Origin: an uncultured Corynebacterium sp.
GTDB lineage: Bacteria; Actinomycetota; Actinomycetes; Mycobacteriales; Mycobacteriaceae
DNA length: 64,000 bases
Direction of reading: 5' to 3'
Assembly (NCBI RefSeq): GCF_946221105.1
Contig: NZ_CAMICL010000004.1
Span: 1-64,000 of the forward strand
Shown here piece by piece: positions 1-7,471 of the stretch. A program made the position numbers and the translations under genes. Under the pieces are notes generated by a model. It was not told the DNA's origin and did no database searches. It worked only from the letters and a program-made list of their open reading frames with translations. Every line of letters starts with the position of its first letter. The stretch's first letter is position 1.

Positions 1-180
1 GTCGCCTACTGCGTTATCTTCCTCGCGCTCGTTGCGGTCCTGGTGGCCCTGGCAAAGTTCGTCGCCACCCGCCCCCCGATCGCGGAAGTGCTCGAACGCT
101 GGGAGGACATCCTCTTTCCCATCGTTCTCATCGGCCTCGGCATCGTGATCCTCGTCAGCGGCGGAGCCTTCGGGCTCTGA
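1..180 (+). CDS. CadD-family cadmium resistance transporter, C-terminal end (partial)
   Basis: The open frame enters from the left edge and stops at 178-180, giving 59 residues. A hydrophobic helix is followed by a short charged stretch (residues about 30-40) and a second hydrophobic helix ending in VLIGLGIVILVSGG. This spacing, and the FPIVLIGLGIVIL-like end, resemble the last two transmembrane segments of CadD-type metal resistance permeases, which sit in the plasma membrane and export or sequester cadmium. Only the C-terminus is present, so the family call rests on a short match. The gene lies outside the direct-repeat-bounded island and may belong to the ancestral locus. Confidence 0.55.
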   Translation, partial: VAYCVIFLALVAVLVALAKFVATRPPIAEVLERWEDILFPIVLIGLGIVILVSGGAFGL

Positions 181-375
181 CGTAGCGTCAGTGTTCCAAA
201 CGGCCCCGACCGGGCGCACCCCTCTCGGTTCAGACCCCAACAACTACCCGCAGCCAGTCCTGCGTGATCGCAGCAACAAGACCGCCATGGAGCGCTGCAA
301 AAACCGCGCCACCAGTTGAACGAAGCCACAGCCTTTGAGTGCAAGCGCCTCCACTGTTCATCTACTACAGCTGCG

Positions 376-496
376 ACGAAGAAAAATGACCCCTCCGAAC
401 GAGCGGAGTGGGTCATTTTTTCGTTCGCGGCCGTTTTCCTTCGGCCAGCAGGAGGTTTCGTGAAAAGATTGGAACAGTTTCGTGAAACCCCTGCAC
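376..496. repeat. Left copy of ~121-bp direct repeat bounding the island
   Basis: This segment is nearly identical and co-oriented with 9388-9509. It starts with a hairpin, continues through GCGGCCGTTTTCCTTCGGCC and ends in two copies of TTTCGTGAAA (456-465 and 478-487). Only scattered substitutions and one indel separate the copies. The right copy lies directly 3' of tRNA-Arg, so the pair may be the attachment duplication of the island or two ends of one mobile element type. Confidence 0.85.
382..421 (+). terminator. Hairpin terminator inside left repeat
   Basis: AAAAATGACCC-CTCCG pairs with CGGAG-T-GGGTCATTTTT across a 6-base loop with one bulge, and a T run follows. It is symmetrical enough to work on either strand. 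It lies about 200 bases after the CadD-like stop codon. Confidence 0.65.
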
Positions 497-518
497 GGGG
501 CTTTCACGAAACCTCCTG
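449..518. repeat. 17-bp inverted repeat with three TTTCGTGAAA-type sites
   Basis: CAGGAGGTTTCGTGAAA at 449-465 is the exact reverse complement of 502-518. A third TTTCGTGAAA lies between them at 478-487. The decamers start 22 and 24 bases apart, about two helical turns. The 502-518 arm is also the exact inverse of 9461-9477 in the right repeat, so 502-518 and 9461-9477 can be read as terminal inverted repeats of the enclosed element. Functional assignment is inference. Confidence 0.6.
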
Positions 519-538
519 ACCAGTTATATCAGGTCCGT

Positions 539-579
539 GGTTACACCCCGGTTACACCGGGTTCCGCCTCCGGTTACAC
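539..579 (+). repeat. Three direct GGTTACAC repeats, helically phased
   Basis: GGTTACAC occurs at 539-546, 550-557 and 572-579. The starts are 11 and 22 bases apart, so all three face the same side of the helix, as binding sites for a cooperating protein often do. They lie just inside the left end of the island. No such run was seen at the right end. Confidence 0.5.
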
Positions 580-591
580 GACACATGACCA

Positions 592-1062
592 CTAACTCTG
601 CCGGCCAGCGGCTTCCTCGGCGGGCACGAGCACAACAAGCGGCAACGCCCAGTCATCGTCCCGGTCCCAGTCGAGCGAGAGGCCTTCTTCGTAATCTCGC
701 ACCGTGCCCCAGGGCAAGTCCTCCCGCTTCCACACCCCGAGAATCTTCAGGTCGAGGAACCAGGCTCCGGGGTGCTCGTCTGCCCACTGCTCGACCTCTT
801 CCTTCGTTGTGAGCCAACGCGGCTCGGCACCGCGAGCAATTGCTTCTGCAATTCCTTCTGCTCCAACAAAGTCTCGGTGGCCGGTGGTCCAACTTTCTCC
901 GTCTCGGGGCTCGTCACGGTATGCGTAGCGGAAACCGTCCTCGTTGAGCGGAATGGACCCCGCGACGGCTTGCTTTTCGACGGTCCATGAGCCGTTTTCG
1001 TTCTGGCTTGCCAGCACGGCTCGTGGGTGGACGTTATGGGCGCTGTAGTAGATCTTCTTCAT
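592..1062 (-). CDS. Hypothetical acidic protein (156 aa), partner of the HEPN-like gene
   Basis: I do not recognise this family. The start chosen is ATG at 1062, beginning MKKIYYSAHN, with AAGGAG just upstream; a longer in-frame start at 1137 would lie inside the preceding gene. The protein is acidic and tryptophan-rich in its second half, with no signal peptide or membrane helix. It begins only about 8 bases after the upstream gene stops, and its ribosome-binding site overlaps that gene's end, so the two are probably translated together. As the small partner of a HEPN-like protein it could be an antitoxin or accessory factor, but nothing in the sequence proves this. Confidence 0.65.
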   Translation of the reverse strand: MKKIYYSAHNVHPRAVLASQNENGSWTVEKQAVAGSIPLNEDGFRYAYRDEPRDGESWTTGHRDFVGAEGIAEAIARGAEPRWLTTKEEVEQWADEHPGAWFLDLKILGVWKREDLPWGTVRDYEEGLSLDWDRDDDWALPLVVLVPAEEAAGRQS

Positions 1063-1069
1063 GGTTTGG

Positions 1070-2377
1070 TCATTCTCCTTGTGCTCTGCGTTGTCCGGGC
1101 TGGGCGTTCGCTTCACGTTTTTCTCGCTCGTTCTCATGCCGTTCGAGCTCCTTCTCCAACTTGTCGTTGAGGTCGGCGAACTTGTTGACGTAGGCGGTCA
1201 CCAAGCCGAGCGAGACCACCTCCGAGTGGAACAGGTCGCCTAGCGTTTTCGCCTTGCCCGCGTCCCATTCGGCGGCCAGCGCTTGCATTTCGTCGTTGTT
1301 CATAGGCTTCCGTTTCGTGACCCGAGACGTGCGCGAGATCCGCCAGTACCAGGCGTGGCGCTCTTTCAGCTCGTCGGAAGCAATTTCTTCTCCAACCAGC
1401 CAGTCGCCGTGAACGAGAAGGTTGCGGCGGTCCAATGGGTCTCTAGCCTCTTTGGCGAGTTCGCTGCAAGTGGTGCATTTCTTCTGGTCCTCTAGGGTTT
1501 GTCGCATGTTTCCCACTCGCTGCTGGGCGGCAACGCTGGCGCCGTGGAGGTGCTTCTTGCCGAGGTGTATTTCGCACAGGTCAGCGACGAGGTTTTCGAG
1601 ACGGCCGGCCGCGAGCACGAGCGAGGCGTACAGGACCAGGAAGTCGTTGTGGAACTGCTCCAAGTACGGCAGCGGGTCTTCTTTGGCACCGAGTGGTGCA
1701 ACGAGGTCGACGTACTGCTGCGAGACTCGCTGTGCTTCATTGAGGGCAGAGGTGTCCACAACGCCGAGGCCGGCGAGAGACTTCGCAATGTCCGCGTAGG
1801 TGGTGTCGAGCGAGCGCTGGAGTTGCTCTCCCAGTTTGAGCGCGCCGTTGGACGCAAGCAGCTTCTGGGCATCAATAACCGGTGCGTAAAACTTTCTCAT
1901 GTCCACGGTGGGTGCGAACGCTTCGGCCATGTCGGCGGCATGTTCCGCTAAGCCAGGTACGGCCCACTTTGACGGGTCTGGGTAAGCACCGGAGAGCTTT
2001 GCGAGCAAGTTTGGCTCGATGAGCGGGGAGAGGCGGGACGTTTCAAGCCCTGCGAGCGACTTCCAAGCGTCGGCGGTCAACGCGGTGCCGAACTTCGAGG
2101 TGTCTACGACGTGGCCGAGACTGGAGAAGTTGACGTTCTTAAGTGCGGGAGCGAGTGCCTTGCGGATGTTCTCGTGGAACCTGACGTAGCCCTCTGGGTC
2201 CTTCTCGCGCCAGCGGTCGAGGAACTCATCGTCCTTGAGGTCGGAAATAGGCTGGTCGAGGAAGTCGAAGTCGGGCTCGTCAGTGGTTGCGTTGGGTTGG
2301 TCGTTGGTGTCGGTGGAGGGGTCGTCGGTGCAGTCGGACTGGTCAGGTGTCTCGTCGTGGTCTTGTGGCTTTGCCAT
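1070..2377 (-). CDS. HEPN-like helical protein (435 aa), possible defence effector
   Basis: The start is taken at ATG 2377 (MAKPQDHDET); an alternative GTG lies 18 bases upstream and neither has a clear ribosome-binding site. The first ~40 residues are Asp/Thr/Pro-rich and look disordered; the rest is mostly helical. The motif RNLLVH at about residues 318-323 fits the R-x4-H signature of HEPN RNase domains, which are common in toxins and phage-defence proteins. A CTTC pair lies shortly before it and the C-terminal ~40 residues are a highly charged coiled coil. It heads a two-gene operon with the 156-aa protein. The HEPN assignment rests on the motif and helical context, so RNase activity is inferred. 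Confidence 0.6.
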   Translation of the reverse strand: MAKPQDHDETPDQSDCTDDPSTDTNDQPNATTDEPDFDFLDQPISDLKDDEFLDRWREKDPEGYVRFHENIRKALAPALKNVNFSSLGHVVDTSKFGTALTADAWKSLAGLETSRLSPLIEPNLLAKLSGAYPDPSKWAVPGLAEHAADMAEAFAPTVDMRKFYAPVIDAQKLLASNGALKLGEQLQRSLDTTYADIAKSLAGLGVVDTSALNEAQRVSQQYVDLVAPLGAKEDPLPYLEQFHNDFLVLYASLVLAAGRLENLVADLCEIHLGKKHLHGASVAAQQRVGNMRQTLEDQKKCTTCSELAKEARDPLDRRNLLVHGDWLVGEEIASDELKERHAWYWRISRTSRVTKRKPMNNDEMQALAAEWDAGKAKTLGDLFHSEVVSLGLVTAYVNKFADLNDKLEKELERHENEREKREANAQPGQRRAQGE

Positions 2378-2432
2378 GTGGCAAGTGTGCAACACGGTGC
2401 CGACACGGAGGACGGGGACTAGAACGTACCTG

Positions 2433-2940
2433 CTAAAGGGGCGGTTTTACTCCGGTAGGGGCGTGCTGGTCCGCGATCGCAGCCCCCGTGGTTGGGTGCT
2501 TGCCGAGCAGGCCGAACTTGGTAATCGCCTCCTCGCACTGGATGTAGCGGGCGAATGCCTGGGCGTAGGCCTCAATCAATCTTGGGGATACGAAGGAGGC
2601 AACACCGCGTGCGTCGAGCCAGGCCCAGGTTTCCCGGTAGAGCTCCCCAGCCAGCACCGGCTGACCATCACGCTGTGTCGCGGACAGGTAGGCGGAAGGT
2701 TCGGGCATAGTATTCCCCGTCGAGTACAGCGCCTTCACCCATGTCCACGCCGTCCAGGCCGAAGGGGTCCAGGTCGGCGGGTTCGAGCAGCCTGGAGGCG
2801 GGTTTGCCGACTTCGAGCTTGTCCTTGAGGGGATCGGGTTTCGCGCCGGCGCGGACGCGTCTGCCGCCGCAGTTGGTACCGTCCTTGGCCGCGAGCCCAC
2901 CTCCTTCCTGGGTTTGATAGGTCAGTCCGGGGTTTGATTC
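2433..2940 (-). pseudogene. Phage terminase small subunit (P27 family) remnant, frameshifted
   Basis: Two reading frames together give one recognisable protein. The upstream frame carries KDGTNCGGRRVRAGAKPDPL and a PADLDPFGLDGVDM-like stretch. The downstream frame carries MPEPSAYLSATQRDG, ELYRETWAWLDARG, an ARYIQCEEAI-like helix and LGKHPTTGAAIA, hallmarks of the P27 small terminase family involved in phage DNA packaging. The switch falls near 2700-2720. The protein also ends early, right after GAAIA, where relatives continue with a conserved tail. No large terminase follows. I read it as a decayed prophage relic rather than a programmed frameshift. The 5' boundary is approximate. Confidence 0.7.
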
Positions 2941-3007
2941 GGGACTTTTGTGCGCGGAGGGCCTAGCCCGCCAGCCCATAGCTTAGGCACTAGAGATTTC
3001 ATGCCCC

Positions 3008-3031
3008 CTGCGGGGCCTGTAGGCCCCGCAG
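3008..3031. terminator. Perfect GC-rich hairpin downstream of the EEP gene
   Basis: CTGCGGGGCC pairs perfectly with GGCCCCGCAG around a TGTA loop. It lies about 130 bases beyond the stop of the minus-strand EEP gene and just 5' of the terminase relic. There is no T tract on either side, so intrinsic termination is uncertain. Confidence 0.45.
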
Positions 3032-3156
3032 AGCGTCGAACGGAAGAAAAACGACTCAAACCGCCACCGAGAACCTAAGGCGCTCAGAATCGCTTGCAAC
3101 GCGTTTTATGCTGCGAAAATGATTAGAGGCATCAACTCTAAGCAGTGCTAAAACAC

Positions 3157-4200
3157 TCACTGAACAGCTACTTGAGTTTTGTAAGCGAGGTGATCGGAGT
3201 AACCAATCTGCTGCACTTGACAGGAGTGGGCTGTTATTCCTTGTGTTACGAAGATATGGTCGATGGGTGATCTTAAAAGGTTGGGCGCACCAGCTGGCCA
3301 AGTACCAGTGGGGGTGGTTGAACAGAGCTCTTGCGAATCAATAAGCCTGCCTCTAGTGGCAAGAGGACCGTGGCGAAGAGTGGCGTTAAAGTCGCCCGCG
3401 ATTATAAGCGGTTTTTGTATCGAGTTACCAAACTCAACGACACGATTGATGTCATCCCGCCACTGATTCATAAGTCTAGGCAACGGTGGTGCTGTATGTA
3501 GCCCTAGAATCACAGGAAGCCGAGCATCGTCAAACTCGATGGCAACTGTTCCGAATGATGTTACTGGGCCTCGTGTAAAGTGCGCTGCTCCAAGCCTTTT
3601 ATTTACTACAACTGACGTGGGGGCGATTTGCCCTGTATAAGTGTTCGGAAGACCATCATTACGAGTTTCAAAGAGCTGCCCGTCATATTTTGACGTTTCT
3701 ATCGCTTCACGAAGCTCATAGCCGGACGTTTCGGGCAAAACAATAATGTCGGGGTCCCATGTACTGACAAGTTGTTGGAAATCGCTGGCGGTCAGCATTG
3801 ATCCCGTATTAAACGTAACGACCGTCAGGTTCCCCTCTGTAACGGTGGAATGTTGTTGGCCGCTGACCTGATGTGGGATGCCATTCGGAGCGAACAAAAA
3901 TCCTGCTCCCGCGACAATCCACACTAAACAAGAAGTTAGGGCAAGTCTTGACCATCGCCTCCGCCAACCGACACCGGTAGCACACCCGCCAAGGAGTAGT
4001 ATCACCAGGCCCAGTGCTTGCGGGAAAGCTAGCACCTGAGCGAAGGGAAGGTAGACGCTCAACGATCTGGCAACCCCAAACTGTGGGAATAGCCCCACAA
4101 TACAGGAAAAGCAGCCCAACACAATCCCGCAAACAAACATAGCCTTACGCCAGAGTATTGAATCGTGGCTTGCGTTCTGCATTCCGTACAAGAGGCTCAC
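3157..4200 (-). CDS. Membrane-anchored endonuclease/exonuclease/phosphatase family protein (347 aa)
   Basis: GTG at 4200 is chosen because GGAG lies about 6 bases upstream. Three hydrophobic helices (about residues 18-44, 47-79 and 86-107) precede a domain facing outward or periplasm-like. That domain carries the EEP series: TFNTG, a LPETSG metal-binding Glu, AGDFNAT, IDHIFVT and the terminal SDHLA histidine. EEP enzymes are Mg-dependent phosphodiesterases acting on DNA, RNA or lipids. This layout of N-terminal helices plus an EEP domain is known in actinobacteria, but the substrate cannot be told. The gene and its flanks (about 3.06-4.54 kb) are visibly AT-richer than the rest, suggesting separate acquisition. 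Confidence 0.8.
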   Translation of the reverse strand: MSLLYGMQNASHDSILWRKAMFVCGIVLGCFSCIVGLFPQFGVARSLSVYLPFAQVLAFPQALGLVILLLGGCATGVGWRRRWSRLALTSCLVWIVAGAGFLFAPNGIPHQVSGQQHSTVTEGNLTVVTFNTGSMLTASDFQQLVSTWDPDIIVLPETSGYELREAIETSKYDGQLFETRNDGLPNTYTGQIAPTSVVVNKRLGAAHFTRGPVTSFGTVAIEFDDARLPVILGLHTAPPLPRLMNQWRDDINRVVEFGNSIQKPLIIAGDFNATLRHGPLATRGRLIDSQELCSTTPTGTWPAGAPNLLRSPIDHIFVTQGITAHSCQVQQIGYSDHLAYKTQVAVQ

Positions 4201-4627
4201 TAGGTGCTCCGTCGTCGTGGGCGTGTTCTTCTTCTCCTCGGGAAGTATGACACGGGTAATAGGAAAAACAGGTGCAATTATCGGGTCGATGCTATGACGA
4301 AATGAGACTTAAGCGAACCGTATCAAGTTATAGGATTGGTCTATTTCGCAGAAAACAAGGTCTCATCATTCGTGCTTTGTGGTGATATATCTCACATACA
4401 TCCCCGATAGCGGGCGAATGTAAAAGAAAATCACCCCCGGACGGAGTAAGTAAAAAGGTGGCGAAAGTGAGAGATGTGTCGACATGTCGACGGACTTTCG
4501 AACATCCCGACGTTTTGTCGTCGTCACATAGCCTCAACCTATTGGAACCCTTCCACCCCGGACCCCTCCTTTTCGGGGTGTGCCACCATTTTTAACCATG
4601 GAAACAAACGCAAATCAACACCTGCAA
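4201..4627. other. AT-richer intergenic stretch without a convincing gene
   Basis: Short open frames here lack ribosome-binding sites and recognisable products. The stretch contains the palindrome at 4478-4491 and a CACCCCG/CGGGGTG hairpin near 4555-4582 that could end the minus-strand HTH gene, although no T run follows on that strand. Confidence 0.5.
4478..4491. repeat. 14-bp palindrome GTCGACATGTCGAC with flanking inverted arms
   Basis: The palindrome is perfect. It is flanked by CGAAAGT (4462-4468) and its inverse ACTTTCG (4494-4500), although the spacing to the centre is unequal (9 and 2 bases). It resembles a dimeric regulator site or a recombinase site. No neighbouring gene start lies close enough to assign it. 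Confidence 0.4.
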
Positions 4628-5026
4628 TTACCCCCGTTCGTGGTCCAATGGCGGGAAGATGTAGTCGCCTCCGAGCGGCCTGCGGTCTGTCTTCGCGGCA
4701 ACCTGCCGCGGCCACAGTGGCGCTTGGGTGGCGTACTCGACGCGCTGCACGAGCCACGTCGCCGGCCACTTCGAACCGGACAGCCATGTGCTCAGCGCCG
4801 AGTGCGACACACCGCACCTGTTGGCGAAGTCGCTTTGCGAGCTCGCCCAGCCGTTAGCAATGAACCGCTTAATAGTCCTCGCCAGGTTGTCCCTCAACGT
4901 CCAGGCACGCGCATAGGCCTCCGGCAGGCCGGCGGGGTCAACGTCCGGCCAGTCGGGAAACGCGTCTCTGGGTGCAAGCGGGAAAGCCACAGGTTTAACG
5001 CTAGCCACGGGAGCGCTGTGAAGCAC
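4628..5026 (-). CDS. HTH (Xre/Cro-like) DNA-binding protein (132 aa)
   Basis: A helix-turn-helix is visible at about residues 62-85: SQSDFANRCGVSHSALSTWL, followed by SGSKWPATW, as in lambda-repressor-like domains. A predicted helix precedes it, and the C-terminal ~35 residues are basic and proline-containing. GTG at 5026 follows GGAG, but later GTG codons in frame are possible. The gene diverges from the recombinase operon with only about 50 bases between them, so it probably regulates that operon or acts as an accessory DNA-bending factor for it. Both roles are inferred from position. Confidence 0.65.
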   Translation of the reverse strand: MLHSAPVASVKPVAFPLAPRDAFPDWPDVDPAGLPEAYARAWTLRDNLARTIKRFIANGWASSQSDFANRCGVSHSALSTWLSGSKWPATWLVQRVEYATQAPLWPRQVAAKTDRRPLGGDYIFPPLDHERG

Positions 5027-5076
5027 TCCGGGGGTAGTGGGGCTGTGCGCTACCTGGTACGAGGTGGGTGGTCGGC

Positions 5077-6213
5077 ATGCCTGTAAACCCTCGCGTGGAG
5101 AAAGCAGTGCAGCAAGCGCTTTTCAAGCATGTCTCCGGCTCGCACGCACACCGCCTGCGGGACTTCGTCACCCAAACCGTTTCGTCCTATGTCGCGGTGA
5201 GCGGGTTTGGTGATATTTCGCCCTACGGTCCGACGTCCTTGCCAAACATGACCTCGCTCGTGGTTCAAGCAACCGACCGCGCGTATCTTCAGGGGCGAGA
5301 CCTCACCCCGGAGGCGGTCTTTACGGTGGAGAATATCCACGCAGTAGTGCCGAAAGGTGTGCGCGCTTCCAATGCCAAGCGTCTTGCGCTTGTGCGAATC
5401 GCTGAGTTCAGCCTCGGGTATTCGCTAGACATCGAGGGTTCCGATGACGAGCCGAAGAAGGGGTATGCGAGGCCGTATCTGCCGGAAGACTTCCCGAAAA
5501 TTCGCCAATGGGCGGTTGCACGTACGACGCAGTATAGCCGTGAGCTCACAGAAGGAGCACTCGCACTCTGTCTCGGTGCCGGGTTGATGGGCAAACAAGC
5601 CGTGACGGTGAAAGCCGAAGACGTCCGCGAGGACAGCAACGGTGTCGTGTGGGTGCCGCAAGGACTTAATGAGCCGCCGCGTCCGGTGGCTACTGTCTTC
5701 ACCCAGGCGCTTTTGGAACTTCGGGGCAGGCGGGAACCCGACCAGCTCCTACTGGGCGGCAAAGAAAAACCAGCTTCGCTACAGACTCTCAACGTCGGAA
5801 GAGAGTTCAAAGTGTTTCCGGCTCGACTGCGCATGACCTGGTACGTGGCGGTGGCCGCGACCACAAACGCAGACGTTGCGTCCACCGCGCTAGGCACAAA
5901 GTTTTTGTACCCCTACCTGAAGTTCTCCCGGAAAGACGGTGTACGTCCCGACCCCATAGAAGACCATGCTCACGAGCTGGTCGACCCGTTCACGAACTGG
6001 CCGGCTTTGCGGGCTGACCAACGCTGGCAACCAACGCCGGCACCGGAGAAACCTGTTGCGAAAGAAACGGGTCCGCAGGGCAAGACGGAGCGCAAGAACA
6101 CGACCGACGTACCTGTTCAGCAGCAAGAACAGTACCCCCGCTCGGGTGTAACTGACGAACTGGCGCGGAAACAACGTTCCACGTTTGAGGTTATCGACGG
6201 AGGTAAGAAATGA
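5077..6213 (+). CDS. Tyrosine-recombinase-like protein A, degenerate active site (378 aa)
   Basis: ATG 5077 is preceded by GAGGTGGG at 8 bases; an in-frame GTG at 5068 is less likely. The C-terminal half mirrors the catalytic fold of its downstream neighbour: LCLGAGLMGKQAVTVKAEDV aligns with LTLGAGLRSCEVAGLAARDV, then a beta-hairpin and ARLRMTWYVAVAATTN. At the usual first catalytic Arg there is Met (GLMGKQ). The second-Arg region keeps RLRMTW, and a tyrosine pair (LYPYLKF) stands where the nucleophile would be. It therefore looks like an inactive or partner recombinase subunit. The last ~70 residues are a disordered, charged tail. The stop overlaps the next start by 4 bases (ATGA), implying translational coupling. 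Confidence 0.65.
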   Translation: MPVNPRVEKAVQQALFKHVSGSHAHRLRDFVTQTVSSYVAVSGFGDISPYGPTSLPNMTSLVVQATDRAYLQGRDLTPEAVFTVENIHAVVPKGVRASNAKRLALVRIAEFSLGYSLDIEGSDDEPKKGYARPYLPEDFPKIRQWAVARTTQYSRELTEGALALCLGAGLMGKQAVTVKAEDVREDSNGVVWVPQGLNEPPRPVATVFTQALLELRGRREPDQLLLGGKEKPASLQTLNVGREFKVFPARLRMTWYVAVAATTNADVASTALGTKFLYPYLKFSRKDGVRPDPIEDHAHELVDPFTNWPALRADQRWQPTPAPEKPVAKETGPQGKTERKNTTDVPVQQQEQYPRSGVTDELARKQRSTFEVIDGGKK

Positions 6214-7391
6214 GTGCCGTGACGTGCAAACATGTCTCATTCGTTATACGTCGCAAGCGTTCGTCCATGCTCCGCTCTGTCGCGGTAGCGACAACATGGA
6301 CCTTGACGACCTCACGGTGTCGACCCAGGCTTGTGTTCAATTCCACCACCACGGAACAAGACCAGGAGACCACCACCTGCCTGGTCGGACAGGGCAAATT
6401 GAACATGAACACCGTCAAACGCACCGACCCGTTCGAGGTCATTGCTGCCTACACACCCAAAGTTGTCACCGAGGAGCGCTGGAGCGAACGTTCCGGTTTT
6501 GTCCGCGCTGCCGTCGGCAACACCGTCGAGGAGACCTGGACCGCAGACCGCACCCGAAACGCGCTGCGCCTAGTGACCAAACTCTGCAACTTCGTGCTTC
6601 GCACTGGCCGCGACTTGTCGGTCGAGGCTGTGTTCACCGACGACATGGTCTCCGCCTTCTCGCACAACGAGCTGGCCTCCGACACCACCCACGTCCGCGG
6701 TTCCTCTCGCGCTGTGCTGCGCAAGGTAGGCCTTGCCAACAACCCGGACTTCGACGCTCCGCGTCTTCGCCCCGAATACGGCTCCGACTCTGGTTCGGCT
6801 CCGTACAACGACGGCGAGGTCACGACACTGCGTGTGTGGGCGAACGGGGAGCGCACCGAGGAGCGTCGCCGGCAGGCACACCTGCTGCTGGCGCTGACTC
6901 TTGGCGCTGGCCTTCGCTCGTGCGAGGTCGCGGGGCTGGCGGCACGCGACGTGTCCCAGGACAACCTGGGCCTCACGCTCGTCGCCTCCGGCTACCGGGG
7001 CGCAAGTGAGCGCGTCGTACCTGTCGAGCACGAGTGGTCGGACACCATTGCCGAAGCGGTCGAGCACGCTGCGGGCGAGGACTCCTGGCTCTTCCGCCCC
7101 CGTCGTACGACGGCCGGCCACGGCACGGTCGCGACCTTTACGAAGCGTTCGTTCCACCCAACCGAAGCGGTAGACGTGGCGCGGGCCCGAACAACCTGGG
7201 TCGTGAACCAAGTCCGCAAAGGCGTGCCGGAGACCGCGGTGCTTCAGGCCGCGGGGTTGACCGACTTGCAGCACTACCGACGGTTTATCTCCGCGCCGGA
7301 GCACAGTGAGGACCACGTCCGAGCGCTGCTGCACGGCACCCGCGTGAGCGAGACACGCAGCGGTCTGACACTCATTCAGGGCGCGCGCTAA
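6210..7391 (+). CDS. Tyrosine-recombinase-like protein B (393 aa)
   Basis: The start is supported by GGAGGT a few bases upstream and the 4-base overlap with protein A; the first ~65 residues look poorly conserved, and an in-frame ATG near 6408 is a possible alternative. An N-terminal core-binding-like region (about 85-190) precedes a catalytic-like domain with GLRSCEVAGL (Arg236), the hairpin LVASGYRGASERVVPV, ARARTTWVVNQVRKGVPETA (Arg327), and LQHYRRFI with Tyr356 as candidate nucleophile. The His of the usual HxxR motif is Ala and the LGH motif is altered, so the active site is atypical but retains Arg, Arg and Tyr. It follows its paralogue and precedes a DDE-transposase-like gene. Confidence 0.7.
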   Translation: MSAVTCKHVSFVIRRKRSSMLRSVAVATTWTLTTSRCRPRLVFNSTTTEQDQETTTCLVGQGKLNMNTVKRTDPFEVIAAYTPKVVTEERWSERSGFVRAAVGNTVEETWTADRTRNALRLVTKLCNFVLRTGRDLSVEAVFTDDMVSAFSHNELASDTTHVRGSSRAVLRKVGLANNPDFDAPRLRPEYGSDSGSAPYNDGEVTTLRVWANGERTEERRRQAHLLLALTLGAGLRSCEVAGLAARDVSQDNLGLTLVASGYRGASERVVPVEHEWSDTIAEAVEHAAGEDSWLFRPRRTTAGHGTVATFTKRSFHPTEAVDVARARTTWVVNQVRKGVPETAVLQAAGLTDLQHYRRFISAPEHSEDHVRALLHGTRVSETRSGLTLIQGAR

Positions 7392-7471
7392 ACAACCCTA
7401 TTTCCCCTGGTGGCGACACCAGGTGGGTCTCTTATTGCCAAAAACAACCAGCACAAGGAGGTGACAACGAC
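7392..7471 (+). promoter_or_regulatory. Intercistronic hairpin before the transposase-like gene
   Basis: CCTGGTG-GCGA-CACCAGG forms a perfect 7-bp stem with a GNRA-type loop at 7407-7424. AAGGAGGTGA (7453-7462) is an unusually strong ribosome-binding site 9 bases before ATG 7472. The hairpin may stabilise the downstream message or reduce readthrough; its role is inferred. Confidence 0.45.

Noticed and set aside
2668..2720. Programmed frameshift in the terminase gene
   Set aside because: No slippery heptamer or pseudoknot was seen, and the gene is also truncated and lacks phage neighbours; decay is simpler.
6185..7009. Alternative plus-strand frame across the start of recombinase-like protein B
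   Set aside because: It lacks a ribosome-binding site and turns into Arg/Pro/His-rich shadow sequence after ~60 codons; the frame beginning at 6210 carries the recombinase motifs.
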